The position numbers were made by a program, and so were the translations under genes. Of a stretch of DNA of 34,334 bases, positions 7,852-16,155 are shown piece by piece. Every line of letters begins with the position of its first letter. Position 1 is the stretch's first letter. A model generated the notes under the pieces. It worked only from the letters and a program-made list of their open reading frames with translations. It was not told where the DNA came from and did not search any database. Where the stretch lies: NCBI GenBank assembly GCA_016936015.1, contig JAFGPV010000129.1:1-34334 (forward strand), given 5' to 3'. The stretch is from Pirellulales bacterium (GTDB lineage Bacteria > Planctomycetota > Planctomycetia > Pirellulales > Thermoguttaceae).

Positions 7852-9549
7852 ATGCTCGACCTCGAAGCCCAAGTCGTCCTAACGCTCGGACTGCTGCTGG
7901 CGGCGGCGTTTTTCGCCGGGGGGCTGGCCGGGCTGTTGCGGCTGCCGCGGGTGACCATCTATCTGCTGGTGGGCCTGCTGCTCGGACCCTCGGTGCTCGG
8001 CACGGTGCCGCGGGAGCACGTGCTGGTGCTCGAACCACTGAGAAATCTGGCAATCGCCCTGGTGCTGTTCCACTTGGGCTGCCAATTTCCCCTGGCCCGA
8101 GCCAAAAGCATCTTCCGCAAAGTGACCCGGCTCTCGTTGGGCGAAATGGCCGCGACGTTTGCCTTGGTCTTCATCGGTCTGTGGCTGCTGGGCGCCGGTT
8201 GGGAGGCCGCTTTGCTACTGGGCACCATGGCGTTGGCCACGGCCCCGGCCACGACGATCCTCGTACTCAAGGAGACCGAGTCGGAGGGGACGATCACCGA
8301 TTACGCGCAGGCCCTGGTGGCGATCAACAATCTCGTGGCGATCGTCGCCTTCGAATTCGTCTTCCTGGCCATCGCCTTCTCCCGGAATGCGTTGGACTCC
8401 TCGCTGGCCGTGCAGTTGGGAGGGTTGGCCCGGGACCTCTTGGGGTCCCTGGGATTGGGCGTCGGGGCGGGGCTGATGGTCAGCTACTGCTACGCCCTGG
8501 TCGCTCCGAAGAACCGCCTGGTTCTTCTCGCAGCCGTCACCATTTTGCTTTTAGGACTGTGTGAAATTCTGGACACGTCTTCGATGCTGGCATTTCTCGC
8601 GATGGGCGTCGCCACGGCCAACACCTCCTACTCCACCCGGCAGATCCTGGCTGAATTGGACCGCCTGACGGGCCTGCTCTGCGTGGTGTTCTTCGTCACC
8701 AGCGGCGTGGAGTTGAACCTCGACGCCTTGGCCAAAGCGGGTTTGATCGGCACGGCCTACATCGTACTCCGTTCGGCCGGAAAATATTTCGGGATCTACG
8801 CAACCGCCGGCCGGCAGCGTGAGCAGCCGGTCGTCGGGCGCTGGCTGGGCGCGGCGATCGTGGCCCAAGCGGGGGCAGCCATTGCCCTGGCGGCTATCGC
8901 CAAAGAGCGGTTTCCGATCATGGGCGGGGAAGTACAGACGATCATCCTCGGCACGGTGGCCTTTTTCGAGATCGCCGGGCCGATCCTCATCCGGCAGGCC
9001 GTCCTCCGGGCCGGCGAGGTCCCCCTGGCCTACGCCTTTCCGCACACGGGTGTCGATTTGCTGGAACAAGCGCGGACGGTCTGGAACCGCGCCCTGTTGG
9101 CGTTCGGGCTGGATCCCTGGCATCGCCGGGAGACGGCCGATCTGACCGTTCGGGAGATCATGCGGAAAAACGTCCACCCGATCGTCGAGTCCTGGACCTT
9201 CGAGGAGATCCTCAGCGTGATCGAACACAGCCGCGACCACACCTACCCGGTGGTCAACGCCCAAGGCGAGCTGACCGGCCTGATCCGCTATCGCGAGCTA
9301 AGCCAGGCCCTGGCCGACCACTCGCTTGGTCCGCTGGTCCGGGCGGAGGACGTGATGACATCGGCCAAGAAGACCTTCTACCCGGATGATTTGGTGTCGA
9401 AGGCGCGGCAGACGTTCAACACCAGCAAGGACGACTGCCTGCCGGTCGTTTCGCGGGATCCGCCCGGCCAACTGCTGGGGGTGATACGCCGCCGCGACGT
9501 GCTCCGGCTACTGATCCGCCGTCAGCCCGGCGGCGGAGCGCCTTCGTAG
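7852..9549 (+). CDS. CPA2-family cation/proton antiporter with C-terminal CBS pair
   Basis: 565 residues. Residues 1 to about 390 form some 11-13 hydrophobic segments of the Na+/H+ exchanger fold, with the signature ATAPATTILVLKETE around residue 130-145, where related Kef-type proteins have an unwound helix, and an NNLVAIVAFE segment. The hydrophobic region ends near residue 395. Two CBS motifs follow: VREIMRKNVHPI from about residue 432 and AEDVMTSAKKTF from about 500, each ending in a typical GLIRYRELS or GVIRRRDVLR. CBS pairs usually sense adenine nucleotides, so transport may respond to energy state or cyclic dinucleotides. It would sit in the inner membrane and exchange Na+ or K+ for protons. 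GGAAG precedes the ATG. It has its own promoter and is convergent with the sigma-54 activator gene. Confidence 0.9.
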   Translation: MLDLEAQVVLTLGLLLAAAFFAGGLAGLLRLPRVTIYLLVGLLLGPSVLGTVPREHVLVLEPLRNLAIALVLFHLGCQFPLARAKSIFRKVTRLSLGEMAATFALVFIGLWLLGAGWEAALLLGTMALATAPATTILVLKETESEGTITDYAQALVAINNLVAIVAFEFVFLAIAFSRNALDSSLAVQLGGLARDLLGSLGLGVGAGLMVSYCYALVAPKNRLVLLAAVTILLLGLCEILDTSSMLAFLAMGVATANTSYSTRQILAELDRLTGLLCVVFFVTSGVELNLDALAKAGLIGTAYIVLRSAGKYFGIYATAGRQREQPVVGRWLGAAIVAQAGAAIALAAIAKERFPIMGGEVQTIILGTVAFFEIAGPILIRQAVLRAGEVPLAYAFPHTGVDLLEQARTVWNRALLAFGLDPWHRRETADLTVREIMRKNVHPIVESWTFEEILSVIEHSRDHTYPVVNAQGELTGLIRYRELSQALADHSLGPLVRAEDVMTSAKKTFYPDDLVSKARQTFNTSKDDCLPVVSRDPPGQLLGVIRRRDVLRLLIRRQPGGGAPS

Positions 9550-9583
9550 AAACAGCGCCTTGCCGCCGTTGACCAATCACAAC

Positions 9584-9642
9584 CAGGAGGACAGGCATTC
9601 CTGCCTGTCTTTTATAGACCGACAAGAATGTCTGTCCTCCTG
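9584..9642. repeat. Dispersed palindromic element (full copy)
   Basis: Outer arms CAGGAGGACAGGCATTC (9584-9600) and GAATGTCTGTCCTCCTG (9626-9642) are inverted repeats with one mismatch. Nested inside the left half, ACAGGCA-TTCC-TGCCTGT is a perfect 7-pair hairpin. A related half copy lies at 2945-2979. The element fills most of the gap between two convergent genes and may also help end transcription, having a short T-run after the inner stem. Confidence 0.7.
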
Positions 9643-9671
9643 TTTGGGATAGTTTCTTTTGTTGCGGTTCT

Positions 9672-11252
9672 TTAGGGATCCTTTTCCGCCGCTTTCTTGA
9701 ACCGACTCCAATCGATCCCCAACTTGCGCATCCGTGCCCGCAGGGTGTGGGGATTGATTTGCAGAAGGAGCGCGGCGCCGTGGGGACCTTCGATCCGGCC
9801 CTTCGTGGCAGCCAGGGCCGCTTCGATGTGCCGTTTGACCGCCGTGTCCAACGGAAGGATTTCCGAGGCGGGTGGAGCCGGCAGGGAGGACGGTCCCTCG
9901 CGCTCGACCGGCGGGATCGGCCGGTCGGCGCCGACGCCCAGGGCCGTGGCGATTTCCAGCCGCGCCCCGTTGCCGAGGATGGCCGCCCGGTCGATCACCG
10001 CCGCCAGCTCGCGGATGTTCCCCGGCCAAGAATAGGAAACCAGCAGTTCGAGATCCTCGGGCGAAGGCCGGACCTCGGGCAGCCCGAAACGCGTGACGGC
10101 GCGGGCGGTGAAGTGTCGGGCCAGTTCGGGGATGTCTTCGCGCCGTTCGCGCAGCGGCGGGAGAACGATCGGAAAGACCGCCAGGCGATACCACAGGTCT
10201 TCCCGAAACCGGTTCTGGGAGACCATGGCGGCCAGGTCCCGGTGGGTGGCGGCCACGATCCGCACATCCACGTTGATCGGCTGCTGGCCGCCCACGCGCT
10301 CCAGGCAGCCGTCCTGCAGGATCCGGAGCAGTCGGACCTGGGCCGCCAACGGAAGGTCGCCGATTTCGTCCAGGAACAACGTGCCGCCGTCGGCCCGCTC
10401 GAACCAGCCCTTGCGCATCTCGACGGCACTGGTGAAGGCGCCCCGTTCGTGGCCGAACAGCTCCGAATCGATCAGTTCCGGCGGAATCGCGCCGCAGTTG
10501 ACCCGGATCACCGGCCCGGCGCTGCGGGGCGACCGGGCGTGAATGGCCCGGGCCAGAAGCTCCTTGCCCGTGCCGGTCTCGCCGAAGACCAGCACCGGCA
10601 CGTCGGAGCGGGCCACCAACTCCACCCGCTTCATCACCGCGCGGAGTCCCGAGTCGGCCCCGACGATCGTGTCTCCCAACTTCCGGCGGCCCAAACGGGT
10701 CAGCAGCGATCGTTTGTCCGCTTCGGCGGCTTCACGCAGCGCCGCCATCTCGCGGAGCCGATGGTCGTTGTCCAACGCCACAGAGAAAGGTTCCAGGAGC
10801 ACTTGCATCAAGGCCGAGTGCTCGGCGCCGAACGTCTGGCGCGGCGAGGCAACCAGCACCAACACGCCGGAAGGATCGTCGTCCAGGCCCAAGGGGCCGA
10901 CGAGCACGTCGCCCTCGATTCCGGCGGGCACCATCAACGCCAGGGCGTCCCCGGGCGGCGATTGGTCGCTCTGATACGCAATTTCTCCGCGTCGGCACCA
11001 GGCCAGCAACATCTTCAACTCGGACGCCGAGCACGGGGTGCGGGCCTCCGGCAGCCGGATCGAGGAGGAGGCCGGTCCCACGGCCACGGTTTCCAGGCAG
11101 CCGTGCGGACCGTCGATCCGACGCACAAGAAGATAACGAAGGGGAAGATGCCTCGCCAGGATCGCCGAAATTGTCCCGGTCGATTCACTGATCTCGATGT
11201 GGCGGCAGGCCTCCTGCCAGACGCTTAAAAGAATGGCCTGAGACATTTCCAT
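9672..11252 (-). CDS. Sigma-54-dependent transcriptional activator (GAF, AAA+, Fis-type HTH)
   Basis: 526 residues from ATG 11252, with GGGAGGT five bases upstream. Domains in order: a GAF-like sensory region (about 1-185), the sigma-54 interaction AAA+ domain (about 195-425) and a Fis-type helix-turn-helix (about 475-526). The AAA+ domain shows Walker A GETGTGKE (from 224), GAFTSA (271-276) in place of the usual GAFTGA loop, and Walker B GGTLFLDEIGD (about 294-304). The C-terminus (KGRIEGPHGAALLLQINPHTL) resembles the FhlA/NorR-type DNA-binding end. The protein would drive open-complex formation at -24/-12 promoters after a signal reaches the GAF domain. It is divergent from the hdr-mvh operon and FhlA-type activators control hydrogenase genes, so it may regulate that operon; I found no clear -24/-12 site there. 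Confidence 0.92.
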   Translation of the reverse strand: MEMSQAILLSVWQEACRHIEISESTGTISAILARHLPLRYLLVRRIDGPHGCLETVAVGPASSSIRLPEARTPCSASELKMLLAWCRRGEIAYQSDQSPPGDALALMVPAGIEGDVLVGPLGLDDDPSGVLVLVASPRQTFGAEHSALMQVLLEPFSVALDNDHRLREMAALREAAEADKRSLLTRLGRRKLGDTIVGADSGLRAVMKRVELVARSDVPVLVFGETGTGKELLARAIHARSPRSAGPVIRVNCGAIPPELIDSELFGHERGAFTSAVEMRKGWFERADGGTLFLDEIGDLPLAAQVRLLRILQDGCLERVGGQQPINVDVRIVAATHRDLAAMVSQNRFREDLWYRLAVFPIVLPPLRERREDIPELARHFTARAVTRFGLPEVRPSPEDLELLVSYSWPGNIRELAAVIDRAAILGNGARLEIATALGVGADRPIPPVEREGPSSLPAPPASEILPLDTAVKRHIEAALAATKGRIEGPHGAALLLQINPHTLRARMRKLGIDWSRFKKAAEKDP

Positions 11253-11364
11253 CGGGACCTCCCATTATTTGCCGGACAGCCTACCATAAATAATGGCCGA
11301 TTTCCAGAATATTTCACGGAATCAATGCTGATCCGGTGCTTTTCACACTTTTCAACCGTCCCCC

Positions 11365-11484
11365 AGTAGTCCGACACAGTTAAAATGTCGGGTGCCACGG
11401 TTGGCTTGTCCAACCGTGTTTTCCACACTGCTGGACAAGCCAGCAGTGGCACCCAACTCGACACTTTAGCCGTGTCGGACTACT
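11365..11484. repeat. 120-base cruciform repeat element (MITE-like)
   Basis: Outer arms AGTAGTCCGACAC (11365-11377) and GTGTCGGACTACT (11472-11484) are a perfect 13-base inverted repeat. Inside are GGGTGCCAC and GTGGCACCC as a second inverted pair, and two hairpins: CGGTTGG-CTTGT-CCAACCG and CTGCTGG-ACAAG-CCAGCAG. The two loops are complementary to each other. No coding capacity. It lies between the divergent activator gene and the hdr operon. A second element of the same plan is at 32994-33101. Confidence 0.8.
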
Positions 11485-11990
11485 AGGGTGCTGCCCTGGG
11501 CGGTGAGAATCTGCGCTCTTTCAGGACGCATCAACTCGCACGAAGGGCGGAACACTTCCCTGTCATTCTTCGCCGGTCCTCGGAAAGAAATCTGATCGCT
11601 GCCGGCCATTACCGCCCCCAAGATGAGGGGATTGGGATTTTTTTCAGAAGTCCCTCTTCAATGCTCAAACCACTCTGAGTGTGTATTATTAAAACAATTT
11701 TTCCAACACGATAATATTAAAATGGTCGTGCGGCGGAGCGTTTTTTTCTATTTTTTTCGGGCCGACTTTTGGGACGGAGATTTTTCCTCTATAATGAGGA
11801 TTTCCTTCCCTACGATTTCGAGTTCACAAGGCGCTTGTTGATTCTTAACGGCCGATGGCGACGCCTCGAGCCTGACGTTCCGGCCGTTTCGCCGGAAAAA
11901 CACCGAGGATTCGACCACCGGCGTTCCGACGCATGGCCCGTCATCGAGCGGTTGATGAACCATTTTTTTCCACTTCTTCATCTTTAAACC
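11485..11990. other. Long upstream region of the hdr-mvh operon, no gene seen
   Basis: About 500 bases between the cruciform repeat and hdrC. The part from about 11630 to 11800 is markedly AT-rich with several T-runs, unlike the rest of the window. I see no credible reading frame and no sigma-54 -24/-12 pair (GG-N10-GC). A TATAAT at 11790-11795 is the best promoter candidate and would give a leader of nearly 190 bases. Confidence 0.5.
11769..11795 (+). promoter_or_regulatory. Candidate promoter for hdr-mvh operon
   Basis: TATAAT (11790-11795) is a perfect -10; the best -35 is TTGGGA (11769-11774) at 15 bases, which is shorter than ideal. It sits at the edge of the AT-rich tract. Confidence 0.35.
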
Positions 11991-12566
11991 ATGACTAAAG
12001 TTGCCGAAAATCGGCGGGGATCGTCGTTCCTCGCCGAAGTAATCGAGAACACGCCCGGCGGAGAGCGGATCGTGCACTGCCTGCAGTGCGGTAGCTGCGG
12101 CGGCTCGTGCCCCAACGGAGCCGACATGCAGCATACGCCCCGGGCCGTGATCGCGATGATCAACGCCAACAAGCGTCAGGAAGTGCTCTCGACGAACACC
12201 CCCTGGTGCTGCGTCTCCTGCTACTTCTGCACCTCGCGCTGCCCGCAGGAGATTCCGATCACCGACATCATGTACTGCCTGAAGCGGCTGTCGATCCGCG
12301 AGGGACTGGCCCAGAACACCGACGCCACGGCCTTGGCCAAGACCTTCACCGACCTGCTGGACAAATACGGCCGGAGCTTCGAGTTGGGGATCGCCACCCG
12401 GTACCTGTTGTTCAAGAAGCCGTTTTCGCTGCTGCGGATGGGTCCGATGGGGATGGGCATGATGACGCGGGGACGGATGGCGATGTTCCCCACGCGGATC
12501 AAGAACATTGAACAGCTCCAGGCCATCATTCAAAAAGCCCGCCAGTTGGGAGAACGCACGTCATGA
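11991..12566 (+). CDS. hdrC: CoB-CoM-type heterodisulfide reductase subunit C
   Basis: 191 residues. A small iron-sulfur protein with two [4Fe-4S] binding motifs: CLQCGSCGGSCP (30-41) and CCVSCYFCTSRCP (73-85), the arrangement of HdrC. It carries electrons from HdrA to the catalytic HdrB subunit in the cytoplasmic complex. The C-terminal part (PMGMGMMTRGRMAMFP) matches the HdrC tail, with a basic, Met-rich end. No good ribosome-binding site precedes the ATG, and the leader is long. Its stop TGA overlaps the hdrB ATG (ATGA), so the two are translationally coupled. In non-methanogens the heterodisulfide itself is absent and the natural disulfide substrate is unknown. Confidence 0.93.
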   Translation: MTKVAENRRGSSFLAEVIENTPGGERIVHCLQCGSCGGSCPNGADMQHTPRAVIAMINANKRQEVLSTNTPWCCVSCYFCTSRCPQEIPITDIMYCLKRLSIREGLAQNTDATALAKTFTDLLDKYGRSFELGIATRYLLFKKPFSLLRMGPMGMGMMTRGRMAMFPTRIKNIEQLQAIIQKARQLGERTS

Positions 12567-13456
12567 AGCTCGCCTATTACCCCGGTTGCTCGCTGGAAGT
12601 CAACAGCGCCGCTTACGACGTCTCCACCCGCGCGGTGGCCGACGTCCTGGGCATCACCCTGCAGGAATTGGACGACTGGAACTGCTGCGGGGCAACTGAG
12701 TATTTTTCGCAGGACGAACTGACCGCCTGTGCGGTGATCGCCCGGAACCTGGCCCTGGTCGAAAAGGATCTTGACCAGTTGGTCGCGCCCTGCGCCGCGT
12801 GCTACCTGAACCTCGCCAAAACCGACAAGCTGATGGTCGATCACGAGGAACTGGGCAAGCAGGTCAACCAGTGTCTGGCCGCGGGCGGATTGCAGTACAC
12901 TCCCGGCCGGGTCCGGGTGCGGAACCTGCTGGACGTGATCTACACCGACGTCGGCGAGGAGGAAATCAAGAAAAAGATCAAAAAACCGCTTACCGGTCTC
13001 CGCGTGGCGCCGTACTACGGGTGCCAGGTCGTTCGCCCGATCTGTGAGACCGACAATCCCGAATACCCGATGCAGATGGACCACCTCTTTCAATGGCTGG
13101 GCGCCGAGGTGGTCGATTATCCGGTGAAGGCCCACTGCTGCGGCGGGCACATGACGCAGATCAGCGAGCCGCAGGCCTTCGAGATGATCCGCCGGCTGCT
13201 GCAGAGCGCAGTCCACTACGAGGCCGACATGATCCTCTGCATGTGCCCGATGTGCCAGTTGAACCTCGACGCCTACCAGGGCCGCGTGAACAGCCACTTT
13301 AAGACCGAGTTCAAGATGCCGATCATCTTTTTCACGCAGTTGATGGGCATCGCCCTCGGCATCGAGCCGGACAAGCTGGACTTCGGGAAGGAGCTGGTCG
13401 ACGCCCGGCCGGTGCTGGCCGCCAAGCTCGGCGCGGCGGAAACCGTTTCCGTGTAA
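12563..13456 (+). CDS. hdrB: Heterodisulfide reductase subunit B
   Basis: 297 residues with two cysteine-rich CCG domains. The first shows YYPGCS near the N-terminus, NCCGATE and PCAACY; the second shows YYGCQVV, HCCGGHMTQ and CPMCQLN. In methanogen HdrB these domains bind two noncubane [4Fe-4S] clusters that cleave the disulfide. All expected Cys positions appear to be present, so the subunit should be catalytically competent. It overlaps hdrC by four bases. Related CCG proteins include GlpC and LutA/glycolate oxidase subunits, but the HdrC and HdrA neighbours settle the call. Confidence 0.94.
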   Translation: MKLAYYPGCSLEVNSAAYDVSTRAVADVLGITLQELDDWNCCGATEYFSQDELTACAVIARNLALVEKDLDQLVAPCAACYLNLAKTDKLMVDHEELGKQVNQCLAAGGLQYTPGRVRVRNLLDVIYTDVGEEEIKKKIKKPLTGLRVAPYYGCQVVRPICETDNPEYPMQMDHLFQWLGAEVVDYPVKAHCCGGHMTQISEPQAFEMIRRLLQSAVHYEADMILCMCPMCQLNLDAYQGRVNSHFKTEFKMPIIFFTQLMGIALGIEPDKLDFGKELVDARPVLAAKLGAAETVSV

Positions 13457-13568
13457 CGGCTCCCTTCCTTCTTCCGGCTTCGGAACGGAGGATTCATCAA
13501 AAACATCCCTTGGTCCATTCCTAGAGAAAACGACCGACGATAAACGAACAATCCTTGGAGAAACCATC

Positions 13569-15575
13569 ATGGCCGAGCGCGTCGGCATTTACGTGTGCCA
13601 TTGCGGAAGCAACATTGCGGGGATGGTCGACGTCGAGGAAGTCGCCAAGTGGGCCGGCGTGGCGATCCCCGACGTCGTCGTCGCCCGGGACTATAAATTC
13701 ATGTGCTCCTCGCTGGGGCAGCAGATGATCGAGGAGGACATCAAGAAGGAAAAGCTGACCCGGGTGGTGGTGGCGGCCTGCTCGCCGCATTTGCACGAAA
13801 AGACCTTCCGCCGGGCCTGCCAGAACGCCGGGCTGAATCCGTTCCTCTGCCAGATGACCAACCTGCGGGAGCACTGTTCCTGGGTCAGCACCGACCGGCT
13901 GGCCGCCACCGCCAAAGCGAAGGCCCTGGTCTATGCCGCGGCCGAGCGGGTCAAGCGGCAGCAGCCGCTGGAGCCGATGCCGGTTAAGGTCAACCCGACG
14001 ACCTTGGTCGTCGGCGGCGGCATCGCCGGAATCCAGGCAACCCTCGAACTGGCCGACGCCGGGTACAAGGTCTACCTGGTCGAGCGGAGTCCCAGCATCG
14101 GCGGGCACATGGCCCAGTTCGACAAGACGTTTCCCACCCTGGACTGCTCCGCCTGCATCCTGACGCCCAAGATGTCGGAAGTCGGGCAGCACGAGAACGT
14201 GACGCTCCTGACCTATTCCGAGTTGGAGGAGGTCAGCGGCTCGGTGGGCAATTTCCAGGTGAAGATCCGCAAGAAGGCCCGGCACGTCGATTACGACAAG
14301 TGCACCGGCTGCGGGATCTGCATCGAAAAGTGCCCGCGGAAGGTGATCGACCACGAGTTCGAGGCCGGGCTGGGCTACCGCAAGGCCATCTACACGCCGT
14401 TCCCCCAGGCCGTGCCGCGGATCCCCGTGATCGACACCGAGTCCTGCATCTGGTTCACCCGGGGCAAGTGCCAGGCCTGCTCGAAGCTCTGCCCCACCCA
14501 GGCCATCGACTACGACCAGCAGGACGAGACGATCGAGATCGAGGTCGGCAACATCATCGTTTCCACCGGATGGAACCTGTTCGATTGCACGAAGCTGCCG
14601 CAGTACGGCTACGGCCGGCTGGCCAACGTCTATACGAACATGGAGTTCGAACGGCTCTGCAACGCGGCCGGCCCGACCAACGGCAAGATCCTGATGCGCG
14701 ACGGCAAGACCGAGCCGGATTCGGTGGCCATCATCCACTGCGTCGGCAGCCGCGACAGCCGGCACAACGAGGGCTGCTCGGCCGTCTGCTGCATGGCGGC
14801 CCTGAAGTTCGGCCACCTCGTGCTCGAAAAGACAAAGGCCAAGGTCTATTCGTTCTACATCGACATGCGGCCGAATCAAAAAGCCTATGAAGAATTTTAT
14901 CAACGGCTCCTGGAAGAAGGCATGATCTTCGTCCGCGGCAAGGTGGCTGAGGTGACCGACGCCGCCCGGCAGCCGTCCGAGGAGGGAAAGCTCATCGTCC
15001 AGGCCGAGGACACCTTGTTGGGCAAACAGCAGCGGTACCCCGTCGACATGGTGATCCTCATGGGAGCGATGGAGCCGCAGGCCGACGCCAAGGAACTGGG
15101 TCTGAAGTGCGGCATCTCGTGCAGCATGGCCGGCTGGTACACCGAGCGGCACCCGAAACTCGACCCGGTGGCCACGATGACCGACGGCCTGTTCGTCGCC
15201 GGCGTCTGCCAGGGACCGAAGGATATCCCGGCCTCGGTGGCCCAAGGCGCGGCCGCCGCCGCCCGGGTGATGGGCATGATCACCAAGGGAACCGTGATGA
15301 TCGAGCCGATCGTCGCTTCGATCGACGAAGAGGAGTGCTCCGGCTGCCGGATCTGCAACAACCTCTGCCCCTTTAATGCCATCGAGTACGACGAAGAGAA
15401 GGGCGTCAGTCGCGTGGTCACGGCCCTCTGCAAGGGCTGCGGCACCTGCGTGGCCGCCTGCCCGGCCGGCGCCATCACCGGCGCCCACTTCAACAACCAG
15501 CAGATCATGGCCGAGATCCGCGGCGCCCTCTGGGACGCCGCCCCGGAAGCCAAAGAAGAACCCGCGGCGGTATGA
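13569..15575 (+). CDS. hdrA: Heterodisulfide reductase subunit A, FAD electron-bifurcating
   Basis: 668 residues, the usual length of stand-alone HdrA. Order: an N-terminal domain with VCHCGSNI (C10, C12); the FAD dinucleotide motif VVGGGIAGIQATLELA (from about 147); the central LDCSACILTPKM; a [4Fe-4S] pair starting at CTGCGICIEKCP (245) and CQACSKLCP; and a C-terminal ferredoxin domain with CSGCRICNNLCP (590) and CKGCGTCVAACP (621). HdrA receives electrons from MvhD and bifurcates them at FAD, one to low-potential ferredoxin and one to HdrBC. GGAG lies nine bases before the ATG. A 112-base gap separates it from hdrB, while mvhD follows after 82 bases. No fused MvhD domain is present. Confidence 0.96.
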   Translation: MAERVGIYVCHCGSNIAGMVDVEEVAKWAGVAIPDVVVARDYKFMCSSLGQQMIEEDIKKEKLTRVVVAACSPHLHEKTFRRACQNAGLNPFLCQMTNLREHCSWVSTDRLAATAKAKALVYAAAERVKRQQPLEPMPVKVNPTTLVVGGGIAGIQATLELADAGYKVYLVERSPSIGGHMAQFDKTFPTLDCSACILTPKMSEVGQHENVTLLTYSELEEVSGSVGNFQVKIRKKARHVDYDKCTGCGICIEKCPRKVIDHEFEAGLGYRKAIYTPFPQAVPRIPVIDTESCIWFTRGKCQACSKLCPTQAIDYDQQDETIEIEVGNIIVSTGWNLFDCTKLPQYGYGRLANVYTNMEFERLCNAAGPTNGKILMRDGKTEPDSVAIIHCVGSRDSRHNEGCSAVCCMAALKFGHLVLEKTKAKVYSFYIDMRPNQKAYEEFYQRLLEEGMIFVRGKVAEVTDAARQPSEEGKLIVQAEDTLLGKQQRYPVDMVILMGAMEPQADAKELGLKCGISCSMAGWYTERHPKLDPVATMTDGLFVAGVCQGPKDIPASVAQGAAAAARVMGMITKGTVMIEPIVASIDEEECSGCRICNNLCPFNAIEYDEEKGVSRVVTALCKGCGTCVAACPAGAITGAHFNNQQIMAEIRGALWDAAPEAKEEPAAV

Positions 15576-15626
15576 CCTGATATTTGAAATCTCAAATTTT
15601 TAGATTTAAGATCGGCAATAAAAACC

Positions 15627-15654
15627 AATCCCTAATCCCTAATCCCCAATCTCC
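15627..15654 (+). repeat. Four-unit heptamer tandem repeat immediately before mvhD
   Basis: Units AATCCCT, AATCCCT, AATCCCC and AATCTCC run up to three bases before the mvhD ATG. No purine-rich ribosome site is present in this CT-rich leader. Confidence 0.75.
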
Positions 15655-15657
15655 ATA

Positions 15658-16155
15658 ATGTCCGATACCGTTTTCGAGCCAAAAATCCTCGGGTTCCTGT
15701 GCAACTGGTGTTCGTACCGGGCCGCCGACCTGGCGGGCATTGCGCGGATCAAGTATCCGGCCAACATCCGCATCATCCGCGTGATGTGCAGCGGGCGGGT
15801 CGATCCGACCTTCGTCTTAAGCGCCTTCGCCCAAGGGGCCGACGGCGTGATGGTCGCCGGCTGCCACCCGGGCGAGTGCCACTACGTCGATCAGAATTAC
15901 AAGGCCATGCGGCGGTACGCGATGCTCAAGCAGATGCTCGCCCAGATGGGACTGGAGGACAACCGGCTGCGGCTGGTCTGGGCCTCCGCCGCCGAGGGCC
16001 AGCAGCTTGCCGAGGCCATCGAAAAGCTGGTGGCCGACGTCCGCGAACTGGGTCCCCTGAACTGGCCGAAAAGCTGGGAGGAGAACGGGCATCGCCTGGA
16101 GGCGATCCAGAACATCGCCCGAGAACACGCCGAAGCGATGGAGGTGCCGCAATGA
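15658..16155 (+). CDS. mvhD: Hydrogenase iron-sulfur subunit MvhD (delta)
   Basis: 165 residues. MvhD is a small [2Fe-2S] protein that links the hydrogenase to HdrA. Visible cysteines: FLCNWCSY (C15, C18), VMCSGRVD and GCHPGECHY, the signature of the family. The C-terminal helical region is ordinary. The stop TGA overlaps the mvhG ATG (ATGA), giving translational coupling. No ribosome site is visible; the leader is occupied by a heptamer repeat. The same domain is found fused to HdrA or next to formate dehydrogenases in other bacteria; the mvhG neighbour argues for a hydrogenase partner here. Confidence 0.95.
   Translation: MSDTVFEPKILGFLCNWCSYRAADLAGIARIKYPANIRIIRVMCSGRVDPTFVLSAFAQGADGVMVAGCHPGECHYVDQNYKAMRRYAMLKQMLAQMGLEDNRLRLVWASAAEGQQLAEAIEKLVADVRELGPLNWPKSWEENGHRLEAIQNIAREHAEAMEVPQ

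Noticed and set aside
9747-11228. 493-residue frame opposite the sigma-54 activator
   Set aside because: Shadow; the activator on the other strand has all AAA+ motifs.
11253-11990. A -24/-12 sigma-54 promoter for the hdr operon
   Set aside because: I looked for GG-N10-GC and TGGCAC-N5-TTGC patterns; the nearest candidates had the wrong spacing (11 bases) or lacked the GC.
13521-15488. 655-residue frame opposite hdrA
   Set aside because: Antisense shadow; its composition is dominated by His, Asp, Gly and Leu, as expected from the reverse of a high-GC gene.
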